Source of the DNA: Nymphaea colorata
Taxonomy: Eukaryota; Streptophyta; Magnoliopsida; Nymphaeales; Nymphaeaceae
Assembly (NCBI RefSeq): GCF_008831285.2
Contig: NC_045138.2
Coordinates: forward strand, 5,051,205-5,115,204
Length of the DNA: 64,000 nt
Direction: 5' to 3'
A program made the translations under genes and the position numbers. Positions 24,030-36,100 of the stretch are shown here, piece by piece. The notes under the pieces were generated by a model. The model had not been told where the DNA came from and searched no databases. It worked only from the letters and a program-made list of their open reading frames with translations. The first letter of the stretch is position 1, and each line of letters starts with the position of its first letter.

Positions 24030-25080
24030 GACTTGATAGAATGAACAACCAATTTCTTTCTTTTCTTTTTTCCCTTCTTTTTTCCTACCTTCTGCTTCTT
24101 TTTCCCTTCCTCCCCTTGTGCTGCCTGTGTTTGGGGTATTCTTTTCCACACCCACACAAAGGGCCTCTTGCTAATGGCACCTGTTTCTCCTAGGGTTTGA
24201 GTCCCTGAGTTTTCTTGGTCAAGGTCTCTTCTCTCCCTATGTTTTACGGTTCAACCCATTTCCTAGAACATAAGATGCCAAGATATTTATTCATTTTGAT
24301 GATATAGATGTTGGTGCATCAATAAAAAGAGTTGATCCAATCGTATGCTTGAGTTGGTCCTTTTACTGCCCATCTACCCTTTATATGGAAGGCTCATGGA
24401 AGCTACTTTGCCCTTTAGATGATTCTGGTGTGCCATATTATCATTTCATAAGTCTGTTCTTATATTCAAAACATTTTTATACATGTGCTGATTCAATGTA
24501 GATTAATCCTTTATTTCATGACTTTGGTTTGCCTTATCATCAATTCATAACTTTGTTATTATATGCAAAGATTCAATGTGACAGACACCCTTTCTTGCTC
24601 TCCCTGACAAAGTCAAATCGGAAAACTTGGTGCTCTGTCAAAATGTGGTTTTCTTTTTACTGTGGCTGTTGATGAATCATGAAGTTGGAGATGTTGGGAC
24701 TTCAATATGTGGCACTTTCAGAGGCAACATGGTTGAGAATGAGACGTTGCAATGACATCTTGGCCATATATCATGGATGGTGAAGATTGGATGTGGATGT
24801 GTTTCTTCTGTACTTTGGCCCACAACTTGGGGTCGTGTGTGGATAAACAAATATATTTTACAACCATAGAAGTTGAGGGCATGTGCATTATATTATTCAT
24901 TCTGCCTGCTCATTGGTAAATGCCCAAATAGTTAATCTTGTGTCATGTAATGGTTAAGATGCATTGGAATCTTATGACTTAAATCAAGGTTAACCACAGA
25001 TTGAAGGGCCTAAGCAACTGGCTTGTCATAATAATTAATATATAAAGAGAGACTTTGCAGAATGCGACTGACCCCTATGA
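24030..25080. other. Spacer upstream of the ubinuclein gene, no gene seen
   Basis: This is the upstream flank of the minus-strand ubinuclein gene. It contains pyrimidine-rich stretches (24055-24110), a CCTAGGGTTTG telobox-like word near 24190 and otherwise unique AT-rich sequence. No reading frame with recognisable protein features was found on either strand. Confidence 0.4.
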
Positions 25081-25520
25081 CATAAAGATTGCAAGAGTAT
25101 ATTGTTTTTTCAAATAGGAACCGCCTTTTGTGGTTTATTCAATAAAGGTGATAGCCCATAAAAGCTGTCAAATATGAACCTGAAATATTACTAAACTACA
25201 AAGATTTTAAGAATACATTATTTTCTCCAATGGGGGCCACCTTTTGTGATTTATTCAATAAGGATGATACTTCCCATAAAAGCCGTCGATTATGAGCCTG
25301 AAATGAACTTAGTTTTTCTTCAATTTTTTTCTCAATAGCATCCTATGTTACTAAACTACAAAGATTTCAAGAATGCATTATTTTCTCAAATAGGAACCAC
25401 CTTTTGTGATTTACTCAATAAAGATGAGACTTCCCGTAAAAGCTGTCAAATATGATCCCGAAAGGAACTTAGTTTTGCTGCAAACTTTTTTTTTTCTCTA
25501 TGTTGTCCTATATTACTAAT
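25081..25520. repeat. Three diverged tandem copies of a unit of about 160 bp
   Basis: Copies start near 25081, 25188 and 25349. Shared words in order are CAAAGATT, AAGA(A)T(G)CATTATTTTCT, CCACCTTTTGTGATTTA, TCAATAA(A)GATGA, CCCATAAAAGC(T)GTC and TGAA(C)TTAGTTTT. The first copy lacks the tail. The unit is AT-rich and non-coding. Confidence 0.7.
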
Positions 25521-25990
25521 TTCAAATTTGGTTGTTTTAGTTCTTTTTTATTTGTTTACTTCAGACTCTCGTTTAGCAGGTTCTAGAGAAAGTCAGGCAT
25601 CTATTAAAAGTTCGAAAATTGATCTCTTTTATGAAATTTTAGGCAAAAGGTATGCCTGAAAGGGAAAAGTACATGTGTAACGTACAAACTCAGAGTTAAG
25701 AGGCATATTCCTTTGTACATTTTCACACACTAATAAAATGCTTTTGTATACAATAAAGTTATTATTTATAAAAACCACGACTAAGAAGTCTTTATTTTAT
25801 ATAATAAACTTTTTCATTCATCACTATGGAGACATTGAGTAAATGCCAAGGGATTGTGAAAGGTGTTAAGCTGAACGTCCTGAACTGTGATCGGCGTCAG
25901 GCTGAGAATTCTGGATCAAGTCTCAACCATGTCCCTCTACATGTTGATCTTTCTCATGGCATTCTCTTGGCAAAACACAACTCAGAATCA

Positions 25991-26129
25991 AGGGCGGAGG
26001 GATGGGGACCCGCCTGGGCCATGGCTCGGGTGAGCATAGGGAAAAAAAATTATATTGAAAACATCAAATTTTTTTAGTTTGACCCAACCCATCGTTCCTT
26101 TTAGCCCGACCTGCGGATCCTTTAGTATG
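25991..26129. mobile_element. Short MITE-like insertion flanked by CTCAGAATCA
   Basis: A 139-bp segment beginning AGGGCGGAGGGATGG. It contains the GGGCCATGGC and AAATTTTTTTAGTTTGAC words of the 8766-8957 family and is flanked by a perfect 10-bp direct repeat CTCAGAATCA (25981-25990 and 26130-26139). The right terminus is degenerate. Probably another copy of the GGCGGAG hAT-like MITE family. Confidence 0.6.
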
Positions 26130-26474
26130 CTCAGAATCACCTTACAGCTTAATCTTTTCCATTGTACTATTTCGTTCTCTCGGCATTGGCGAGACACATT
26201 GACCTGGAGTCACTTAATTTCACCTCTCTCTCTCTCAACACCTAAGGTTCTGATATTTTTGTCTCTTTATTTATTTTATAGAGGTTTTATTTTTATCCCT
26301 TATACCTACTAATCACTGTGTGTGGGGTATTATGGGTAGGTGCTAAACACTTATATGCTCGAATGAAAAACAATATCAGTCGGTACTAGTTGAGAGAAAA
26401 ACAATGAAAAAGGATGTGAGAAATATTAATAATCTAGCATTAATTCTAACTTTTTTTTCTATGTTTTTCTCTTT

Positions 26475-26520
<46 letters not shown>

Positions 26521-26692
26521 AAACAAGAAAAAAAACGTTGTTAATTAATGCTAGATGACAAAAGCATTCTATATCTTCTTTCTCCCTGTTCTTATCTCAA
26601 CCATCCATCTTGGAAAGATCAATAACTAAAATTTTTTTTTATGGATCTAGCACCTCAAGGTCTGTACCTACCATATTTTCTTTCTCTCTTTT

Positions 26693-26723
<31 letters not shown>

Positions 26724-26745
26724 TTATATATATATATATATATAG
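26475..26745. repeat. TA, GA and TG microsatellites
   Basis: TA array then GA array at about 26475-26522, a second interrupted TA array at about 26694-26744, and a short GTGTGTG run after it. Ile-Tyr peptides predicted here are artefacts. Confidence 0.9.
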
Positions 26746-27189
26746 ACACACGGGTGTGTGTGTGAAACTCAAAATGAGATGTAGAAATAAACATAATTCC
26801 CTCATAAAGATAAAAGTAAATTATCATGTCAAAAAGCTCAGTGTACATTTTGGGTTACCGAAGCAAGAAAAGGCAAAAGGTGGACAAATATAAATGTCAT
26901 GGCGACATGCACGTGATAACATTCCTTTGCTATAAATGACATGAACGAGGGCAGGACACCGTGAACATTTTTATATTCCAACTAATAGAATTACAAATCA
27001 CGTGACAATATTTTCAGTATCATGTTTTCAATATAGTAGGGCTCTATGCCAGAGCTTTTATATTACAACATCAAGTCAAATTTCAAGTATAACTGGTAAA
27101 AAATAGCCAGATTTTTTCCATCTTTTACTTAGAAGAAACCATCCCAAGCTGAGAGACTTCATTTTTTGCAAGCATAAAACCCCCATGGC

Positions 27190-27638
27190 TAGAGATATCA
27201 TTACATCTGATTTGAATTGGAAATCTGACCGAATGGATATGGGAAAAAAAATTAATATGCAATTAAGGAATCGGACCGGATTCAGATTTAACATATGACA
27301 TTCAATTGGATTCAGATTTGGATACACATAAATGTCCAAACATAATCGGATTCAAAACGGGCTTAGTTTTAAATAAATTTATCGCATCCAATGCTCTTAC
27401 ATTTTCAAAATAGGGCAGATTATGTTCAAATTTTGGATTCGGATTCGGATATGAATGTAAGAATCAGATTAAATTTGGATTGGATTCATATTGTGAAATC
27501 GAAATTTGGATTCATATTCAAATAGGACTTTTTCTTGTTCAATTCAAATCTGAATTCGAATTCAAATATGTGAATATCCAAAAAAGCATATGTGATTAAG
27601 GGTACCTCCGACTCAAATCTGATCCGCTGACATCCCTA
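27190..27638. mobile_element. MITE with near-perfect 8-bp duplication, GGATTCGGAT-rich
   Basis: A 449-bp element starting TAGAGATATCATTAC and ending CCGCTGACATCCCTA. It is flanked by CCCATGGC (27182-27189) and CCCATCGC (27639-27646), seven of eight matching. The interior consists of GGATTCAGATT/GGATTCGGATATGAAT words in both orientations. Same family as 2621-3038 and the debris at 180-835. Fits a non-autonomous hAT-like element. Confidence 0.7.
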
Positions 27639-27912
27639 CCCATCGCTAGTTTCCCTTCCCTTAGTCTTGGTCTATACTGCCTTTCAATTGTGACAGAGCC
27701 AATTAGCTTTGTCTTTTGGAGGGGGCCAAATAAACCAAAGATCAATTGCTACATAGGCCTACCATGATTTTTTCAAAAATTTCACAAGGGCTAAAACAAA
27801 AATTTTCAAAATATTAACAGTAAAATTGTGTTTTTCCAAAACCCAAGCAATTGGGGGGGTTTGGGGGGCGTCCATGCCTCTAAGCTTTGCACCACCACTG
27901 AGCACCTATGAT

Positions 27913-28090
27913 CAGGGCAGAGCCAGGATTTTTTTCAGGGGCAGGCCAAACGATTCGCAGGTCGGGCCAAGAGGAGCGACGGGTCAGACCAAACTAAAAA
28001 AAATGATTTTTTCAATATATGTATATTTTTTTTTTCATGCGCTCATCCTGGCCATGGCCCAGGCGCTCCAACCAGCTGCAACACATCTCT
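27913..28090. mobile_element. Degenerate GGCGGAG-family MITE fragment
   Basis: It starts CAGGGCAGAGCCAGGATTTT and follows the 8766-8957 element closely (GGTCGGGCCAAGAGGAGCGA, AACTAAAAAAAATGATTTTT, GGCCATGGCCCAGGCG). It lacks the C run and the right terminus. No target duplication could be read. Confidence 0.6.
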
Positions 28091-28099
28091 TTGGGGCTG

Positions 28100-31000
28100 T
28101 TTGGCACCAATAACAAATTATTATTATCAAATGGATCTACTTCAAAATTTATGGCGAATTCATGGAACACTATGTTACAGGGCTCTATGAATCTACCCAA
28201 GCTTACAATAACAATTTGTTACATGTGCCAAACGACCTCTTAGGGCAGCTGATTTGATTAAAAAGGGAAAAACAGCAACTTTGTGACACTGATTGATTTA
28301 TACATCAGGCAAGTGACTGAGACCATGTACAACAAGTTCATGACGTTCAACTGGACTCACCTTTCAACGTAAGTTGATTTTGCATTTGATAGCCTGTCTT
28401 TGGACATTGAAGAGAGTATACTTCTGCTAAGACGTCATCTACATATTTGATAAACATTATCAAAACTATTTTTGCGGGCAATGATCGAAATTGCAAGGTT
28501 TAAAAAACAGCCTTCAACGGGTCCCTCTACCAGCTTCTAACCATTGCGGATCATCAATTTCAGGAAAAGCCAAACAGGTTTCTTCTGCAGCTAGGAATGC
28601 CTTGTTGGTAGTCAGTCAAATCCCCATTGAAACCAACCAATGGAAACATAATAATCAAACTTCGGTTATTTTTTAAAGTTTTAAAATCGACTGGAATAGT
28701 CCAGTTCAAATCAAACTGGTGGCAAATTGATTCAGTTCAAAGACGATATAAGTGGGATACATGTTATACAATATCCATTTTAGTTATTTTGAATTTTCTA
28801 TCATTTTTACATATTTTTTATTTGAGAACTGAATACATTAATATTCAAAGATAAATATAATGGTTTTGATATCTTTTTTTTTTCCTATGATCTGGTGGGT
28901 GAACATGGAAAGAACCTGATTCTTTAGCACTTGACATCACACACTCACTTGGCCTGTTACTAATGCTACCACATTACACGCTGCCTCGTGCACGAAATGC
29001 CAGAAGTTCCTGATTTGCAGTGGAAGATGATTGTGACTAGAAGATATACCGGTAGATAGCAGGGGCAATGAAAAGTGGAGGCTTAAAATCCTCCCGTTAG
29101 AAGCCTCGGTTGCTTATGGCCAAGAGAAAAGCGAATAACCATTATATATATTGCCAATCTAGAGTTGGTTTACTTTGTTCAAGGCAGTACCAAAAAAATC
29201 TGTGATGGTCTCAGTATCTAAGCTATGTTTCGAGAGCAGATGTTTCAACACGACACAGGCCAACTAAGTTAACCCAGTTGAAATTACAGTCCATATATTG
29301 CAGCCAGCATATTGATCAGCAAAACTAATGAAGGGACATACACCTGCAGAACATATTCAAGATCATAACTCTTCAAAACCTTTGCAACTGCATATTGATC
29401 AGCAGCCACAACGACAAGTCATGCAGATTGACACTGCACAAGCATTCAACTACATGAAAAATGTAGCCTTTGTTCTTTTATAAATGAATCAATTCAAAAT
29501 TGCAAATATATTTGACAATGGTACAAGAATTTGTCTGCTACCAAATCAATGAAACTCTGCTGATCTTCTCAAACCCATTGAATTGCAAATAGTTTGGCCT
29601 TCTGTTTGCTATTCCAAAAAGAATAGTGATTCATAATCTCAGCCCCTGAGTCTTTCCACATCTCAGCTGTCCATCATATGGATTAGTGACCTTTTTTACA
29701 AATGCAGGAACCAAACAGCGTTCTGATGAGGACAAGTCACAACCAGATTTTCTCCATCCAGTATTTTAATTTTTAAAAGCAATCGGACCACATAGCTGTT
29801 GAATGCCTTCAGTTATCGTACCAATTGCACCTTCACATGATTAAAACAGTAGTACTACATAGAATTAGTATGGAAGCCCGTGAACAGTGATACTTTTCTC
29901 TTTCTCACATACACACACAGACACAACATACATTCATGAACTTCTTGTCACTATCACAGAAGAATTTATATTCTGATTTCAGTAGAAAAATAGGTGCAGA
30001 AAATTTTCATGATGACACACGTGTAGTTTCACTTATAAATGTGACGTTCAGTTGTAATGTGATAGCGACCAGAGCTAATGCAAAGGCACGAACCTGCCAA
30101 GCTCTGTTCTTCCATGTTTGCAATAATATGCCTTTTCCAGACTATTGGGCCATGGAATGTCATCTAACATTCAGAAGACCAACGCTGACCACTCTTGAAA
30201 GAGGAAGATTTACCCCTAATAAAAAATAAGGCAATCAATTGACCCTTCTTCATGACAAAGGTAACCATGTTTCCAAACTCCTAGAAAAACAATTATTGAA
30301 ACAGAAGCTTTGTGCTTATCCATTCATATTGGGAGCAAGATGCTCTTGAAGGATATGAATCCAATAAGAATGAAGCTTCAATGCAAAAACTATATTAAAG
30401 GATGGAATAACAAATTACATTCAAGTACCTACAGATACGTCAGCTTTTCTGGCATTCTTTCAAAGACAATAATTAAGAGGAAACTTCCTTTCATGCAGAA
30501 CTGGGCTTATCAGAAAGTCGTCACTAGTTTACAAAAATTCCATGTTGTGCTTCCTGTACCCTAAGAGTAACATGTATTCCTCCTAACTAAATTATTTCAG
30601 GACCTCAGGTCCATCTACACTTCAATTCAATGAAGCATTTTGGGTACAATTATCTTGTGATGTCTGCCACATTTACAATACTTACAACCTATTGAAAACT
30701 TTATGAGGACCTACAGGTTGAAGAAAGCACATTACAAGGCCAAATATCATATAACAAATTGCATATTGGTTTTGCTAAGCTGTTGTGGATACCTATGATT
30801 CTCCATCCCAAGCAGAGAAAAAATCAGAGGTAATATAATGAGGTACAATTTGTGATTCTTAAGCACCTTCTTTGAAAGCCAAGACCCTTAACAGGCTACT
30901 GTCAATCACAAGCATAACCCTGAGTTCAACAATCACAACTCACAAGTGCAATAGTGAACAGCTGTGACGACAGTGAAGAAAATGCAACCTTGGTTGAAAG

Positions 31001-33100
31001 TCATGTACCCTGCAGTTCAATTTTTAGCAAATGAGATTTTCAAATTTTTGTTACAGACTCTAAATATTGATGTTTGACGTATACCAAGCGAATGCAATGC
31101 AAGTAGCCTTATCAGATTAACTGGTCTAACCGTCTAAGTTTTGTAAGTCAAATAGGTGATGACTGCATGGTCCATGCCTGGCTCTGTAAGCATGAAATCA
31201 GGTTCAGAAAACTCCATATGAATTTTGCCCTTTTCAATACTCTTACTGCCTTTCCAAAACAATCAGTGAAATATTCCTCTCTGTATTGCCGATTTGGCGT
31301 AAATTGATTGATGAACTTAAAAGGCTAAAAATCTAACTGAAAAATTAGAAAAAGAAAAATCAGCCATCCTTCCTAAGCATCCATTACTCAACATACTTCA
31401 GTAGAAGACTAGAAGTGATTCCTACCCTTGTGGAATCTGGACATTCCTATGCTTAGGACAATGACACATTGGAATAGAGCGCCAAAATTCCCACACATGA
31501 CAATCAAGATTTCTGAAACATATTCTTAAAATTTCTCAATAAAAGCATCACCTGCATATTACACAATTCACTGGATATTTCAGCAGAGCACAATATGCTA
31601 CCTGTGCTGCACATCTTACCATTTAACACATTGCGATTTGAACTAAGGTTGACTATGAAATACTTTGTGCAAGCTATGTTACATGGGTGGTGAGCGTGTG
31701 ACTATTAGATAACAAAAGAAACATATTGTGAACAAAATACTTTATATATTGATGAACAACATACCGGAAAAACATTCACAATTCATAAGATGAAGAATAA
31801 CCCCATTGACCAAATAAAGAAAGAAACATTAAAAAATAAATAAAAGCTTTAATAAACAAAAATGATATTGGGCTTGGACAAAGTTGATTGAATCCATACT
31901 TGGACAAAAAGGTAAAATGATGTGTTCACTAGACCTGAGACTGCTTTGACCATGTCCCATGTTCACTCTTGCTTCATGAAGTGATCACACAGGCTCAGCA
32001 TCCTTTTAGGCATGACCACATGACATAGTAGAAAAAGGTTATTATCTGCTTATCATGCATGTATTTTTTTTTGTGTCATTTATAGCAAAACGACCTACCA
32101 TGTCCCATATTGATCAGATTATATAATTGATTCTGTACTGCTCTCCCCATCAGACCAACCACAAAGAAACAATAGTTTACAGCAACAGATTATTTCTATT
32201 AATTCATTTTCTCTGTGGTGTATATAAATTGATGAGAAGCCAACCCAGATGATTGAATAAAATAGTTGAACTCCAAAATAAACCTTTTGTGGTGTATATA
32301 AATTTATGAAAAGCCAACCCACTGACCCAAATGGTTGAAGAAAATAGTTGAACACCTACTCCAAAGAAAACCTTCCTGATCAAAAGTGAATGAAGGCCTT
32401 GCCCTTCATCTTCACACCTTTCTCCTCATGGTGGGTGAGCAGCCCATGTGTGAAGAATAGAAAGAGGGAGAGAAGAACTGTGAGAAGGGTGCCATGGCTG
32501 GTCATCTTCTTTGTCACTGATGCTGGTAACAAGGCAATATTGTTCAGCTTCAGAGAGATAGAGCAATACATCGACTCCAGAGGGGAAAGGATAGGCATGG
32601 ATCTGGAGGGAGAGAAAAAGAGAGACAGAATCCAATAAAACCTCCTTCTTTCAGGATCACTCATCTTATCTAAAATGAACTGCCCTAGCTTATTATGCAG
32701 GGTATGCATATACATGACAGTATGCATAACTCAGTTCCAAAACATTTAGAATGATTAAAGCACACCATCGTTTGTCAATAATATGTTTTTACTTTTTATT
32801 TCCCTTCAAAATAAAGAACCCAACTAAGCATGTTTTTCAGAATTCAGAACAAAAAATGCAAAATAAATAGCAGCCATCAGCAACCTATATTAGATGGACA
32901 TGAGAGACCACACTAACCTGCAGGAATAGAAACTATTTAAACAAAGGATGAGAAGTTAGCCCTCATTTCCGCATAATGAAAGCACTGATGAGTGAGCAAC
33001 CAACCAAATCTGTTTAGCGTCAATAGATATCCACGGCATTGTAGAAGGAATTGCAGTATTTATAGTAGATGGAATTCTGTAAACATACAAGCTATTCAGA
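28100..33100. other. Gene-poor spacer, no confident gene
   Basis: Five kilobases of AT-rich sequence between the ubinuclein upstream region and the GPI1 3' end. All reading frames are short. Two fragments look superficially exon-like on the minus strand (near 29340-29440 and 30090-30140), but both contain stops or lack consistent splice context. The part nearest 33162 probably includes the GPI1 3' UTR. Confidence 0.4.
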
Positions 33101-33161
33101 GAAGATTACAGGAGCAGTTGAAACTCTGAAGGAATGCAGCTCAATTATAGAAGCCAAAAGA

Positions 33162-36100
33162 CTACCTCGTGCCACTAAGAAGATCATAAACTGATGAAAC
33201 ACCAAAAGGGAAAGAAGCTCCATAAAAAATCCGTCTGTAATGTGGATGGATAATTTGACCTGTTGCATAAGAAAGCCATTTTAATCTGTCCTTAAAAGTC
33301 TACCCATGCCAAACATAGGATAGATTATAAACTTGTTTTTCTCATTCTCTTCTTCATAGCAAACACAAAAAAGGAACACTTGCAGTAGAAGGGGACAAGA
33401 AACAGAAAAAAAAATGACAAAAAAGTTCTAAGGGAACATGAGACTAATTTGTTCTTTCCTTTGTACGGAAGCCAAGAAACTTAACCTATGTGTCAAACTC
33501 TTGACATTCTTTTAGTTCAAGGTTTTAAGCTGAACCATGGACAGACATGTGGAGCCCTTGTTTGCAAGAAGATATACGAACGAAAACTATTTCAACCAGA
33601 AAACTCTACTTTCTCATGTAACATGTTTTCCTAGCAACAAGGAACATTACATATTATGAAAAATCTTCAGAATCACAACGGTCTATATTGTACCCAAAAA
33701 AAAATTCTAAAATCCAAATTTCTGAATGATTAGATTTCACAAAAGCACAGCTGGGCATGGCAGCTAGGCAATTTTCAAAGGCATAGGGAGTTATGGGTCC
33801 ACGCATAGTTCCTCAGTCCTAGATATACGGATTTTTCCGGAACCAAACATATTTTAAAATTGATTACAAGTTTAAATTTCTGAACAAGTGGATTTGTGCA
33901 AAAGAAGCTTTCAACAAATTCCCAAGTTGTTCCTTATCACCAAATAACATACTCAAATATCAGAACATGGTTATCTACAGACAACAAGGCTGTGCAAAAC
34001 TTGGTCTCAAGTTCAGTATCAGAGCTGACCCGCTCTAAGAACTAAAATGCATTTCCTGCTCAATGGAAAAACTGACCCCATCATACTCAGTTTGAATGTA
34101 GAGCCAAGCTTCCAAACACACCGGTTTAAAAACTTGTGGGACACCAACAAATATCAAAGAATATGTCCATACTCTAGGGATTTTCCTCCAGGCGGCAGGG
34201 TCGGGTTGCCCTAACAATGCTGTTTGGTGCTGCTGCAGTCACATGTACGATGGCCTGGCTCAGACCACGGCCCATAAATTTCAGATGGAGCTGGATTCGG
34301 ACATGCCAGACATGATCCGAACCTTGCCCATGTGCAGCCATACTGACGGATACTCTCAAGTCTCAACTGCCAGAAAGAGAGATGATAGATTTTCAAAATT
34401 GCTTTTAAATAATAACTAAAAGGGTAGATTTTCAGGGAAAATGGGAATCCTATTAAATAAGGCAGACAAAGAACGTCTACAGCTTCAGCCTAAGGCTCAC
34501 CTAAGCTAGTAGAGCTGACGTTTAGAACTGAAACAATCCTCTCTGGTCTTCCCTGCATCTGCTGATTTGTGAAGCCTGGCAATATTTCAAACCATATTCC
34601 AGAGGGAAATCTTCTTGGTTGAATAATCCAAAAGAAAATTTCAGGACATGGAATTGCATGCAGGATTGAGATTGAGACTTCAATAAATATACAAATAAAT
34701 GTGATGGTTGAATTAATAATTGTGAAAAAAATGTAGAAAACTGAAGTTGTTGGAAGCAGAAGCAGGAGCGGAGAAAACAGAAGAGATCCAACAACATGCT
34801 CCTTCACACTATAATCATAGCTATCCAATCTTAGCCGAAGAGGATTCCACTTTCGACCCCTGCAAAATGAGCAAGATCTATATCAAGAATGATACTCATT
34901 GACAAGTACTCTTGCTTACAAGCATTCAGAAACAGAAAGAACTTCACAACCCATAAACTTCTACATGGAGAAATCAGAACTTACATGGATCAAATTCAAG
35001 AAACAAAAGACACTCACTTCCATAGAAAACATTGATAAATTGATCTTCTAAGGACATTAATTTAGTCAAGTCAAGAAGTAAATCAGCAACTAAAAATCCA
35101 GATCCAAGGAGAACCAACCTGAAAATGCGCCATAAAGATGCCAAAGCTTGAAGCTGTTGCGTATACAAAAGTGATATTAACCAATTTAGTGTGGATAAAT
35201 GGGATGTCACAAGAAATATCATGTCAAGGCAAAGTGCTTCTGCTACTGTCATACCAAAAAGGATGCCTGAAATTGAAAGTCCTATAGCAAAACATCTGAG
35301 GAAAGGCCTCATAAAAAACCAGAAGGTAGACCACACTTGGATTACATTCAGTGATATCACTCCAAGCATTTCAGCCAGCTCAGTATTAAGTTTGAAACCA
35401 GCAGGGACACCCATCAGCCAAACACAACCTGAACGTAATATATTATTGGTGACATTGTGAACCAACAATGAGTACCATGTGCAGACTGCATCAAGGTGGC
35501 ACAACAGAGAAAGCCCAAAGATGTTCCCCAGGATAACATCAAGAATGATACTCAACCACATAGAATGCTTACGTACTGCATCCTTGTGTGCATATTCCAC
35601 ACATGCTTGGTGTCTGCAGAACAAACCAAAACAATAAATCATGTGTCATTTGGTAAACAGGTTTGACGGAAAAAATATGTCAAAACATGAAATATTATGG
35701 GGGCTGGATAGATAACCTGATACCACTACCTCGGAGGTAGATAGGCCAGTAGAGAAGTTGACAACTTCGGATGTGGACATTTTTCCATGTATGCCTAAAC
35801 AGTTTGCTTAATATCATGCATAACGGTGATAACAGCCAATATTTCATGATCTTATGGCAGATCTGTATAATAACATAAAGAAATGCTGATGTTGAAGCCG
35901 CACAAATAGCGACCACTTGCCAGAGAGAAGCTGCCAACCTAAGATGTCAACATTTAAGGATATAGTAGTTCCAAGCTCTTAATCAACTAACAAACAGTGC
36001 ACCCATTGAGAAAGAAAAATAGCAAATGGCCTTTGTTGCAAGTGAAGTATAACTTACATGTCAGTAATGTTATTATACTTTGATGTATTCCAAGGCGCCA

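Noticed and set aside
29340-29440. Exon-like minus-strand stretch encoding VVAADQYAVAKVLKSYDLEY ending at CAG|GTGTATG
   Set aside because: A stop lies just upstream in the same frame, no consistent acceptor fits, and no neighbouring exon of the same protein was found.
34174-34396. Open frames inside the last GPI1 intron
   Set aside because: They lie in a GC-richer repeat-like insert within an intron whose flanking exons join in phase without them.
34490-34500. Reading GPI1 to the TAG just after SLGEP as the natural C-terminus
   Set aside because: The sequence there is a consensus donor (TTAG|GTGAGCC). Splicing to 33259 adds the family-typical HPHYRRIFYG end in phase.
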